DNA of 64,000 nt from Labyrinthula sp. Ha (Eukaryota > Sar > Bigyra > Labyrinthulida > Labyrinthulaceae), in the NCBI GenBank assembly GCA_015227615.1, contig JAALGZ010000014.1, positions 186,001 through 250,000 on the forward strand. The letters are read 5' to 3'. Position 1 is the first letter of the stretch. Every line of letters starts with the position of its first letter. The position numbers and the translations under genes were made by a program. The notes under the pieces are model-generated. The model saw only the letters and a list, made by a program, of their open reading frames with translations, made no database searches and was not told the DNA's origin. This document shows, one piece after another, positions 1 through 10,697 of this stretch.

Positions 1-234
1 TTAAACACCTGGGAATTCTTAATTTAGAGCAAATAAAACGGCCCTACTTAAAGCTTAGCCAATCCAGTCGTCTCTATGAACTTTTTTTCATCATCAGTCA
101 GGTCAACTTGGTACTTACTAACCATGGAGTTAATTACATGGTTTTATCCTACATGTTCACCTTTGTTTCCTTGTATGGTATAATATAAGGTTAAGGGTGG
201 TACTTATTGTTAACCACAAGACAATAACTAGAGC

Positions 235-510
235 TTAACATCCTCTCTGAACTGCTGTACCAGCATCAAAATCTTTCAGGGATTTCTCACCAGTGCAGTA
301 GTGGGATGCTATGTTTCTCCAATGAAATCTATCAGAGATGAAATTAGAAAACATTACAGACATTACTGCAAGTATCATACCTGAAACACGATAGAACTCA
401 ATCTTATCGGATTTATTTCTTCTCATCTTGTAGTGTTGCTTCTGTTTTGCAACGTCGTCCTTGAAGGTTTCTTTCTTACTCATATTTTTGATATTGGCGA
501 TGTGATCCAT
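235..510 (-). CDS. small single-helix membrane protein, unknown
   Basis: An ATG-started reading frame of 91 codons. The N-terminal 35 residues are strongly basic and hydrophilic, followed by a hydrophobic helix (about residues 46-63, YRVSGMILAVMSVMFSNFI) and a polar tail with an SxRFHWRNIAxHY-like stretch. I do not recognise the family; the shape fits a small mitochondrial or ER membrane subunit. The codon at 525 is only TTG, so the ATG at 508-510 is preferred. A possible 29-nt intron (GTAATG...GATAG) lies inside the hydrophobic helix; using it would give a different, shorter C-terminus. The neighbouring glycosyltransferase copy starts about 450 bp away in the opposite direction. It could also be a chance ORF. 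Confidence 0.4.
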   Translation of the reverse strand: MDHIANIKNMSKKETFKDDVAKQKQHYKMRRNKSDKIEFYRVSGMILAVMSVMFSNFISDRFHWRNIASHYCTGEKSLKDFDAGTAVQRGC

Positions 511-525
511 TGCTCTGCTCAACAA

Positions 526-960
526 TCAAAATTAGCGGCGTAGAACACCCCAGACTACAAGAAAGATAATTTAAGCGGCGTCCTAAAGAACAACACCGAG
601 ACTTACATTGGAAGATGAACGCATTCTTGCCCTAGGTTGGAATTAATAGTTTCAGTTAAACCAACACCAGTAAACGCCACCGGACCGCAGAAACCAACTA
701 TATTCACACCAGAATTGACAAAACCCAGGTTCCCACCTTCATTCTAAATATAACAGTTCTTATAGCACTTTTTCTTCTCAACTCTATCTCCATAAAGAAA
801 ACTATTCTTCGATTATCTCAGAGAGATAAAACAAAGAAAAATTGGCTTGACTAACTGGAAGTTGTATTGCTGCTTTATCGTGTCTCAATTCTCCAACAGA
901 AACTCGAGAAAAACAACTAGAAGAGAAAATATCATAAAATCTCCAGAGCTGAACAAAAAT
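526..960. other. upstream region of glycosyltransferase copy 1
   Basis: No complete gene. From 678 the sequence is shared with 10698 onward. Within the shared part, a frame without ATG (about 681-855) encodes basic residues, then a strong hydrophobic helix (TFILNITVLIALFLLNSIS, codons from 735), then basic residues. This is what the signal anchor of a type II Golgi glycosyltransferase looks like. It lies in a different frame from the downstream enzyme and I find no convincing intron joining them, so it may be an eroded N-terminus or coincidence. Confidence 0.35.
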
Positions 961-2845
961 ATGATTCCAAAATTATCTAAACAAGTAATTTCGTATTATA
1001 ATACTCGCTACTGGTTAGAATCAAAACACATGTGGTCAAGCAATAGACTTCCATCTCTCGAAAAGTTTATAACCTTTACACCTTGGCACGGAGGGTTCAA
1101 CAATATACGTATGAGTTTTGAGATGGCTTTAGCTTTGAGCTATGCACTTAATAGAACTCTTATTCTTCCTCCTTCTTTTAAACTTTACCTTCGTGGAACT
1201 TCTGACTTAACGGACTATTTTGACTTTAAAGATATATCAAAAGGATTTTCCGTTAAAAAATATAATGAATTTCTCGAAGAAAATGCAAAGTTTGAAAATA
1301 AGCAAGAAAAGTATGAAATTTCAGGAGAGAAAATGCATAGTTCAGTGGATAGGTACTATGAAGGGTTAAAGGATTATAATGAAGGAGAAGTATTGTTTAT
1401 TGATAAGGCTTTGATCGGGGAGAAAACTATTGTAGGGGATATAATGTTTTGTGTCCCCAAATGTCCCCAAATGTCCCCAACGAGGGAAGAAGAAAAAAGG
1501 AAAAGAAGAGTACTGGTTTCAGAATTTTGCACGAAGGAAACAGGTTTTGTTTAGCCCAATGGATGAAACTGTGAAGAAAGCAGAAATTATTCACTTTCCA
1601 CATAACTTGTTGGGACACTTTTATACAATGATTTATTTTTACGATAAAAGAAGACAACAAGAGATGAACCGATTAATAAAAGATCACCTACATTTTAAAG
1701 AAGAAATTTTTTCCTTGGCCGAAAGAATAGTTAACTCTTAGGCAGTTGGCGGGGTGAATAATTTCAGTTGTATCCATGTTCGTAGAAATGAGTTTCAGTT
1801 TGAACATGTTAAAATAGATGCCGAAAAGATTACTTCAAATATCGAAGGTTTGATACAGAGAAATGAGGTTCTATACATTGCTACCGATGAAATTGATAGC
1901 AAGAATGAAAATGGAAAATCTGTAAGTATGGATCCTTTAGCTATGACCAGAAAGAGAAAACATACTTGGTTTCAGCCGTTAAAAGATCGTTATGGAGAAG
2001 AAAAAATATTTTTTCTAGATGACTTCTACGACAAGTACTTGAACGATGCACCAAAGGTAAGGTTATCATATTGTTTTCACTTAGATTTGGATTGGTTATG
2101 TTGAAAGCATTATCTGCTCTAGATCACGAAACTTCATTGGTACACAGTTATCCACCTTTTCAGGTTATATTAACAGGTTAAGGGGTTACATGAACGATGT
2201 TAGGCAAAACTTGGTCTTGGATATATCAGCAAGATGTCCATCAGACTACTATCATTTTCTCGAAGGTCCTTCCTGGAGCAAATATCCACATGGAAGTTAC
2301 GGAGGATCACATCCATCATGGGGAAAAGAATATAAAGAATCATGGGAAGGGGCATTTGAACCCGTCTCTTAAGGCATGTGTGGACTGTTAGCCTTGGGGT
2401 TCATAGACTTGCAGCTGAACTCTCTATGTCATATTGTGTACCCAAGAATTGGCGATATCTTTCGGTTTTCTTGAATCGTGCAAAACTGTTTGTCCACATC
2501 AAATTATAAACTTCATTAACAACAGGGTCGAATATTGATTCTTGAATTGTATCCGATTTTAGCTGAGCTCGGATATCGCAAACGACTTTGTATCCAATAT
2601 TCACATACTGCCGACTTGAATAATCTTTGTTCTCAGGATCTGGTAACCATTCATTAGCAATTGTGCGCGCACTTTCTAAGTTGGCTGAGTTCTCAAAGTT
2701 ATGAAAATTTTCTTTCCATTTTGTTGCTGCAAGATAGAAATTCAAATTCTCTACACTAAGCTCACAGACCATGTAACTTTTAAATAATCTAAGACCGTTC
2801 TCACATTGGAGAAATGCTTCCATAGAGACGTCGTTAGGATCCGAT
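678..2845. repeat. duplicated/converted block, copy A
   Basis: Near-identical to 10698-12855 in the same orientation, with about two dozen substitutions by eye (about 1%) and one 10-bp length difference. The block covers the whole glycosyltransferase gene, the 28-bp intergenic gap and the part of the neighbouring receptor gene that encodes its RGS domain. Outside the block the left flanks are unrelated, while on the right the receptor genes remain homologous but clearly diverged. Confidence 0.9.
961..2372 (+). pseudogene. O-fucosyltransferase-like gene, copy A (frameshifted)
   Basis: Homologous along its length to the copy at 10981. It carries the GDP-fucose protein O-fucosyltransferase-type motifs FTPWHGGFNNIR near the N-terminus, CIHVRRNEF (the HxR substrate/nucleotide motif) and a C-terminal ICSRSRNFIGT/GYINRLRGYMND stretch. 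Two exon lesions separate it from copy B. There is an extra 10-bp unit in a short tandem repeat of atgtccccaa around 1452-1481, which shifts the frame. A TAG at about 1738-1740 replaces AAG. The intron, however, is intact: 28 nt at 2057-2084, GTAAGG...CTTAG, phase 0, restoring the frame into exon 2. As a host gene it is therefore a pseudogene. The start at 961 is the first in-frame ATG; a transmembrane anchor may lie upstream in another frame. It is convergent with the receptor gene 28 bp downstream. Confidence 0.75.
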
Positions 2846-3792
2846 GACTTAAAGCATGAAAATAACACTCTTAAAGGAAGAATAATTATAATGAAATAGC
2901 ACCAATTTATCCCGAAATGAGCTATTAGCACTGGGCTTATTTGATATGCCTTCTCTACATTAGTTTGCGGATGAAATGTTAGAACTGCGAGATATAAACA
3001 ACCAAATAATAATGCAACACCAATGGCTAGTTTTATGTCGTGCATATGGTTGTATGGGTCAGGCAGTGATTTTGTCATTCTGTGAACACTAATGGCAGTC
3101 ACTAACGCACAAAATCCAATACAGGCAAAGAAAAGGTCGCTTAACAGTGCAACACGGAGAGAGTGAATTCCACATCCCTGACCCATCTTGCAAGAAAAGC
3201 TAGCTAGTAAGGAAAACACTGCGATGGAAAATAATATGATCAAAATGAGCATTGAGTTGGTGCACTTCTTGGATAGTTTTTTTCTGTATATCTCAAGTTT
3301 CTTTGCGTCATCTGATAATTTTGGAAACATCAATGTTTCATTTGAGCGTTTCGAAGAATTACTACATCTTCTTAGTCTTGAGTAAAAATTATGTGACTGC
3401 TCCTCAAATATTTTGAAACTGAGTTTGTTATATTTGAGTTGAATAAACCACCTCCAGACACGAAACATTTGAATTCCCAGAGGGATTGCGAGAGAGAGGC
3501 AATACATTAACTTGAATGTGAAGCAGCTGACTAGCATACCCGTGCTTGAGTCTAATCTATAGCCAGTTGAAATGAAAAGATATAACATCCAGCAAACAGA
3601 AAAAATAATAATTTGAAATGTAGATCTTTGTTGTAGGCTTGGATACTGAGGAGAGTTATATCTAATCCATAGACTCAAACCAAATATATTGAGAACTAAA
3701 ACAATGACAGCGAAAACCATGCAGAATAATATAAACTTATCTGTATACTTTGGTATCGAGTTGCAATCCATAGTCGCATTTTGTATAATCAT
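2401..3792 (-). CDS. seven-transmembrane receptor with C-terminal RGS domain
   Basis: An intact 463-codon frame. Seven hydrophobic segments can be placed at about residues 20-43, 58-76, 86-108, 181-200, 215-236, 253-272 and 287-312. A long cytosolic loop lies between helices 3 and 4 (about 112-178, basic, Ser-rich). An RGS domain follows at about 325-453 (MEAFLQCENGLRLFKSYM; ENLNFYLAATKWKENF; the ending FARFKKTERYRQFLGT). RGS domains accelerate GTP hydrolysis by G-alpha, so the protein probably couples an external or membrane signal to G-protein shut-off, as in plant AtRGS1-type 7TM-RGS proteins. It is paralogous to 12411-13802: the RGS half is nearly identical, the membrane half clearly diverged. 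No intron is evident. The ligand is unknown. Confidence 0.85.
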   Translation of the reverse strand: MIIQNATMDCNSIPKYTDKFILFCMVFAVIVLVLNIFGLSLWIRYNSPQYPSLQQRSTFQIIIFSVCWMLYLFISTGYRLDSSTGMLVSCFTFKLMYCLSLAIPLGIQMFRVWRWFIQLKYNKLSFKIFEEQSHNFYSRLRRCSNSSKRSNETLMFPKLSDDAKKLEIYRKKLSKKCTNSMLILIILFSIAVFSLLASFSCKMGQGCGIHSLRVALLSDLFFACIGFCALVTAISVHRMTKSLPDPYNHMHDIKLAIGVALLFGCLYLAVLTFHPQTNVEKAYQISPVLIAHFGINWCYFIIIILPLRVLFSCFKSSDPNDVSMEAFLQCENGLRLFKSYMVCELSVENLNFYLAATKWKENFHNFENSANLESARTIANEWLPDPENKDYSSRQYVNIGYKVVCDIRAQLKSDTIQESIFDPVVNEVYNLMWTNSFARFKKTERYRQFLGTQYDIESSAASL

Positions 3793-6700
3793 TTCTTTCT
3801 TTTTTTACTACTAAGTCTTTAATCTTATTTACTACTATAACCTACAAAAATATATGTTGCAACTTCAAATCAGGAGAAATCACTTAAAGTTCTGGAGAAT
3901 AGTTTAATGTACTGCTAACCAAGTAGTTAATTTTGCGTAGATTTAAGCATAAACTATACTTCTGGCACGATACCTTTATTCCCTAAATCCCTACTATAAA
4001 GCGACATACTTTATTTCCCGCATAAATCGGTAATGTCCTTTTTAGCAGTCTGTTTTCAGTAAACAATATGCGATTACCATAGAATAACTTGATGAGAACT
4101 AATACTGCGAGCCATTAAGCAGATTTCTCTAATGAGATATATATTTCAGTAAAAATTCTACTAGAGATGGTTTCGTTATCATGTTAGAAATATCTACCGG
4201 GAAGTTTAATCTTATTTGTCGGGATTCGGGAATAATCTTAAGCGTAAAAATCTTGGATTTACGACAGAATTTGAGAATACGAATTTTCAAGGGTAGACAT
4301 CACTATCGTAATAACGTTAATTGTAGCGTTAGTTTGAAATCTTTTTTGAGCTACGCGTTATTCATGTTAGCAACGCATAAATGTTCCAACGTTAAGGTTA
4401 CCCACTTATTTTAAGGTTTGGTATAAAGCTTTTTCTTTTATTAATTTACTGTTTCTTGGCTTTATATGACCTTGAAAGAATCTAGATATAAAATAAATTT
4501 GAATATTACCAACATAGAGCTAGATGGAGCACACAAGAATTTAACTTCTCCAAAACTCTTCGACTATTTATGTGAAGAGATTAGGTTTCTGAGTAGGTAA
4601 TCAAACTAAGATTTGTTTCGAAAAACTGCACGAAGTTTTTCGCAATAAAGTTCACATCGCTAACTTGTACCAGGCTTCAACATAAATTTTGTTTTCTTGG
4701 GTTTGTTTTGATTTTTTAATTCAAATACTCTGTCTTCTTATTTTAAAAACTAAGAAAAACATATTATAAGACTACTATTTGGTCTGCTGGAAAAAACACT
4801 AGAAATTCATTTACTGTAAGGACTTTCTTCATTCTAGGTATGTTCTTGACCTCTTCGTACAAAAGATCCAACGAGAAAGTACTAAGACTAAAGCTACAAG
4901 GAAAATAATAATCGAAAGATAAAGGGCAAGGTTTCCTGCAATAAGAAGTTCTAGACGCTCATATTTCAACCTTATCTTCTTTGCTCACTATATCTATAGG
5001 TTCATACTGGAGCTTTTATTGCAACTCTACTTGGATAATTAGTCTTGGGTTTGTGTCTGGTCAATTCAAGTTCCTAAAAACAATATTAACTTATGATAAA
5101 CTAATGTTATTATGATATATAGTCTAAAATAAACTTAAGTTGCAAAAATCATCTTACGCTAGAGTCTTCTAACGTTAAAGATATGCTAACGTTATAATCA
5201 TTTTGATAGCGATATATACTCTACTCATAACTGGGGCAACAGGAACATGAAGCATTAAGTACTAGTGGCAGAAGAACATTCCATATCTAGTCGAAGATCC
5301 CATTGTCTTAATTCATATTCTACTGGTCTAACTGCGACAATACAAATATACCTTGTACAAACTCTGAACAAGTTCTGGAGCTTAGAAGTAAGTTTATAAG
5401 CCGCCACCATCGGCGGTATAAACAAATAAGTTACATACATTGGCCATCGTTATTGGCTTATGTAGAGTCCTTCTCCCTTGAGTTATTGTATGAATATGCC
5501 GGGTGACCTACTCTTGTAGGCGACATCTTGACTAGAAGCAAAGATTTACTTCAAGAGCCACGGGTACTTATTATTGCCTATGATTGTGTAAAAGTATACA
5601 TGTAGGCCAGATAATTTCTCTAAAATACAAAATTTCAAATTCTGAAATATACACAAGGTTGTTAAACTAAAGATACTATGAACAGGGTAACAAATTTCTT
5701 TTTCTTTTTATAATAACCTTTAAGCCTCTCAAATGTGGGGGAAGTTTTTAGTTTATGTTATATTTCTCTCTAGGTTCAACTTTTTTCGAAATAATGGCTG
5801 CTAATGTGAAAAACAAAATATGGTAGGTAATAGTAGGACATTTATATTCCAAACTTATGAATATACTCTTGTAATTATTCCTGCATCAAATATTGCTTAT
5901 CTTCTTTTGGCCGTCCTTCTATTATGAATTCATAGTTTCTTTGTGCATTTGCAGTTTTTACTGAATGGTTTTAATATTTGACCAATATTAATATATCATG
6001 GTTGATTAAACTTCTGTCACTAATTGTCAATAGTAAATTTTAATGCTATGTCAACGTTAATAATTGTCAATAAAGCAAGACATTAACAAAAAAATAAACT
6101 TTTATTCATGGAAAACGATTTGCAACACCTAGAAAATGTACAATATATCAAACTTTGCTGCGTAGTGTGCCTATATTCTTGACGGAACAGCGTTATACTT
6201 ACAGTAATGCTTTATGAGTTATCTCACAGATTATGAATGCAGCGAGGTTTTAGCTAAAGCTTAACACATTTTCTTCTATCCTAAAATGAACTTAATATTC
6301 TACCTGACTTGACACGCAGTTGTGAAGATATCATTAATAAAAATTTCAGTAATATGAGAATCATGGGCCCAATCTGCTGAAATTATCACAAGCTGTTTAT
6401 CGATTTTCAACATGATTTTGATGTTGCTTCTTTACCTTTACATTTCATTGTATCCTACATCGTTAGGCTAGTTTGAGAAGCACTGTTAGGACTTCATAAG
6501 AAAACAACATCATTTAATTTTTAGCTTGGCAGGCAGTATAAGTTCATAGCTTCAACCCATCATAATCTTTCGCTAAAATGTAGAGAGTTTTGTGTGTGTT
6601 AGTACTAGCATAGTTGAATAACTTCCAATGGAGCATATTTTCTTAATACTATAATTCGAAATGGATTGAAAGTGAGTACAAACATGAAACTTAATAGAAA

Positions 6701-6962
6701 AAATAACTACTTTAGTCTTGAAAAGTGATAACACCACGATGAGTGAAAGCTAAATTATAGATTTAACATAACTGTGCAGTTCTACTAAATCCCAATACCT
6801 ACAAAATGTTGAATTGAAATAAGAAACAATTTTATAACAGTTTAATGCTTGGAGCTTTTATTTTACACTACTTGAATCGGTGCATCGAGAGAAATAGCTT
6901 GCATTCACTATAATATAAGCAAATAATCTAAGAACAGAAGGTAATGTGGTTTTAGTAATGAC
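3793..6962. other. gene-poor interval
   Basis: Only short ORFs without supporting features (the longest is about 77 codons, near 4181). AT-rich sequence with no RNA gene or clear repeat that I can see. The first few hundred bases should hold the promoter of the receptor gene starting at 3792. Confidence 0.5.
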
Positions 6963-7445
6963 TAGGGTTAGAATTTGATAAAAATTATCAAGAATTATTT
7001 GCCAATCATTTTGAATCTGTTTATCGATAAAGCAATTTGGATTTTGATTTTTATTAAATGATTCTGATTTTACAATGAATACAAATTGATTATCAATAAT
7101 AAATTGGGCCACCTGATCTTAGTTTAAACGGCCAAATAACATATATTTTTATTTATGCACCACCTAAAAATTCACATAAAAAACTATATGAACCAGGAAG
7201 AGTCCGATAATAGAATTAAGCAGGGTCATATGCCCGGTGTTTTGAAGAATTTTAGACGGTGCTAAATAAAATACAGAATTTTTAGCCGGTTCGTCCAAGG
7301 CTATGTGGCCCAGTCTATTCTCGATAATCAAATGATTATCAAAAACCAAAAAAAAAATGTTGGGGATTTATCATAACCAATCAACAAGAAAATTATAGGC
7401 ATATTTCTTATTGGTAAAATATCAATAAATCAAATCACATCGCTA
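6963..7445 (+). mobile_element. hAT-like MITE, copy 1 (483 bp)
   Basis: Aligns end to end with 58372-58853, of almost the same length, and in part with 45127-45348. It begins TAGGGTTAG and ends CGCTA, a decayed version of the TAGGGGTG...CACCCCTA ends of copy 2. The flanking octamers gtaatgac and gtcatcac match at 6 of 8 positions, which fits an old 8-bp target duplication of the hAT type. No coding capacity. Internally it contains several GGCC/GGYCATRTGGCC-like palindromes (for example 7299-7310 and gggtcatatgccc near 7226). Confidence 0.7.
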
Positions 7446-8288
7446 GTCATCACTTCACTAATAATAAAACCATCATAAAGTTAATAACTCTCAAGTTAAA
7501 TACAAAGTTTTCCAGTTTTAAGTATAACATAGGTGATTTTTTGAGCCCTTGGAGTCTTTGATATTCGCCATACCCAAGAGACACATGGGTGGCAGACATA
7601 AGGTTTTTCGCTGTGGGCGTGAAAATCTTCTTCATGTTATGAGATTCTAAATCTTAGCAATTAGCTAGAAGATGTATTATATTCTCTAAATATTCAACAC
7701 AGGAATTATATAAATTATTAATTGGTCGTACACAGTTAATGAATTTAGGACGGTTAAACTTCCTATTTCATTTTATGGAAGAAAAAAGTAACGCAAAGGT
7801 CTCTCTACAATTTGGAGTCTTATTCTTACCAGTATCCTAACTCAAGAAAAGCCAACATCCATTATTCAGTTCTAATCAATATGGTAATGTTTGCGATTTC
7901 TCTTAACATAGCGTTTTCTCCCAAACTCAAAACATGCTCTTGGTTGACGAAAGGAATGGTTCAATATATATATAACTCAAATGAGTCATATGATGGATAT
8001 TGAAAATAAAAACACCCCAAATGAGTTATATTAAGGGTGTTCCAATATCCCAGTCAAAATCTGTGTAACCTTTCTGTTCAGGTATTAAATGTAGGCCTTC
8101 CTACCATAATTTGGTTATGATCACACACATTATATAACGTATCTAAAGCAATGTCAGCACTTAAAACTTTAGTAAAGCATGGCAATAATTTTCATACTCC
8201 GCCCGTGCAACGTTTCCTCTGTGGCAGATTTGTCTCTTATTTTCTCTACCGTACCTCTTCTTGGATCATTGATCGCCCGGGTATGAAA
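7446..8288. other. no gene recognised
   Basis: Short ORFs only, including one at 7812-8003. Nothing supports a gene. It separates the MITE from the decayed coding stretch. Confidence 0.45.
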
Positions 8289-9620
8289 CTAACTTGACCT
8301 GAAGGTAATTTCTACACTGTGCTCTGAAACCTGTTCGTTATCATCTTCATGATAACGTTCAGGTTGGTATTGAGTAGTGTCACTGATCTGTGTGTTGTCG
8401 GATTTTTTGATTACCTTTGCCTTCATAGATGTATATAGCTTTCCAATTATAGAAGGTGGCTTCTTCATCATTTTGTTTAAATTTCCCTGCTCTGAAGAGG
8501 TTTCGAACTCTGTTCATAAATTCTTACTAGAATTTCACTGAATGCTTTAGGGCTTTGTTGGGAACCTTATTTTCACCCGGCGCTCCGTGATTCTGTAGAT
8601 GCTTCATGTTTTTAGGGACATGTTTTTATGCATATGTTGTTGTTAATGTGTGAACTTAGTGTTGATATTCATCTCTCTGAATCTGTGATAACTCTCAAAT
8701 TCTTCTTTGCAGATGTTATTCAACTCAGGGCTGATGGAACTTAGCCTTTTTTCAACATGCTTCTAAACTCTGTTGAGCCTCTTTTCAAACGGAATCTTAT
8801 TCTTGTTTAAATCTTCGGCAATTGGGCATTATTGCGCTTAAGTTTACGAGGGTTGTTACCTTACAGGCTTCTCTAGTATTGTTTGTATGAAGACATTTTG
8901 TATCGTCTTGAGATTTTTCTGGATCCAGCTATATTTTTGTCTTGCTAGTTCCTACAGTGGGGACATCTGTTCCAGATGTTCTGGGTCTTTCTTGAGATGC
9001 TAATTTTCTCCGTTTTAAATATTCTTCTTGGCGAGGTTAGGATGTTTTCGGGAATACAGCCTATGGAATAAAATTTTAGTTTTTCCTAAAATTTTCTCCT
9101 TTGTGACTTTGCTCTTAGTTTCTGAAGGTAGTTAATGGTCTTTTCCTTTACTTTTACTTACACCATATATCTTTTCCTGAAATCTGTGGTCAAAGATTGG
9201 GTTACTTAACTGAATGCATGTTAGAACGCCTTTCTTCTTCTTTTTCTCCACGGCTTTGTTACAATGTTTGATTGAAAGCCTCTGAACGGTGGTTTTCCTG
9301 AAAGGCTTTGTCCCAGGCTTCTTGAAGTATCGTTCTTCTTATTTTATATACATTTACTTTTCAAGATTTGTGGTTAGGAGAGAGTTAATTAAGGTTCTTT
9401 AGTCTTTGTGCTTTGTTCGGAAGGTTTCTTGTTTGGTGCTTCTATAATTCATAATGTTGAATTGATATTTGAAAATGTGTAGCTTCGGTCTGAACATGAA
9501 CGATTTTTGGAATTTGTTATTCTTTTTTTTTAACATGATCCTTTTCTTTTATGTTCGCAATCTTGTAGCTTCTTCTTAATTTTATCGTTGAGGCACCTTC
9601 GTATTGCTAGAACTCTTTGG
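8289..9620 (-). other. decayed protein-coding region, family unknown
   Basis: The minus strand here is purine-rich and keeps protein-like runs in changing frames, with several breaks. Examples are KHVEKRLSSISPELNNICKE with the adjacent KEEFESYHRFREMN, MNRVRNLFRAGKFKQNDEEA and YKIRRTILQEAWDKAFQENH. The composition is charged and helical. I cannot assign a family; it could be an old element or a host gene relic. It is clearly no longer an intact gene. Confidence 0.5.
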
Positions 9621-10697
9621 TTGATTGAGAGCCTCTTGTACACAATTAAGAATTACAATAAGAAAGGTGAACTCAACTTTTCTCTACTAACGTGTTTCCA
9701 GTATCAGATACATTTACAGTTGGAACCTAGCAGAGAGAGAGTAATCAGTTCCACAAACTCTTACTGTAGTCGCATGTAATTGTAGTAGTTACTCTATCAC
9801 CTGTACCAGTTCGGAATCTCTAGAGCTACGCAGCCTGTACAACATACCCAGGATCAAATTACATCCAGACAAGTAAGCTAAACGGCGTTCAGGTAGAAGA
9901 AAAAATGAATTAATTTAAATAACTTCCAGTTAAGTTCAATACAAGAATTAACTTCATGGCCGAACTGAATCAGCCGAAAATATACCTACACCATGACCAA
10001 GAGAATGCACGGTCAATCAGAAAATTAATGGACCTTTTTAGTTGAAATACTCTTCTTTTGGTCAATCTATCTGTTTTTTTTCTTTACAGTGCTCCGTAAA
10101 ATTCTTTGTATCTACTACATTCTCTTCTGAGTGTACGGCAAATTCGCTAATAAATATCAGGACATTCCTCGCAGTTCAATTAAAAATTAGGCCAAAGTTT
10201 CTGTGGCTCAATTTATAAAGGTCATTAACTGTCGGAAAAGCGCGTTGACTTATCACGATTACTTTACTACATGACCTGGAGTTTATCCCTGAGAAGAACC
10301 AGCTTGTAAGCCCTTCTTGACTGACAAACTCAAATGTTTTCTTTTGTCTTATAATTCAGTTTCAAATAGCAAAATCTGAACGGAAAACCTTTTAAGAGTA
10401 TAGTTTATAGGAGCACGTAGCCTACATTGAGCAAAACCACCGTAGCTCAGTGACTTTATATCAAATGAGCAACCTTCGGTCCATCTACTCGGGGGGATAT
10501 GGATTCCGTTAGGGTAGACAAGTAAACAACTCTGGCTACAAGATCCTTCGCACTTAAATCAATACATTACACCCAACGCATAGGACCGAGACTTAGTATA
10601 TTACAAAATTTTTCTGAGCACACCTGTTCTGGAAGAGGCTCTCTTTTTAAGCCAATTTAACTTTAACAGCTTTTTTAAGAATTACCCTTGTCAAACT
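9621..10697. other. no gene recognised
   Basis: A spacer between the decayed region and the second copy of the duplicated block. Short ORFs only. The left flank of copy B, just before 10698, shows no similarity to the left flank of copy A. Confidence 0.5.

Noticed and set aside
847-960. N-terminal extension of the glycosyltransferase starting at TTG 847 (and 10867)
   Set aside because: A non-ATG start is unlikely in a nuclear gene and the extension has no recognisable feature; the first ATG was used.
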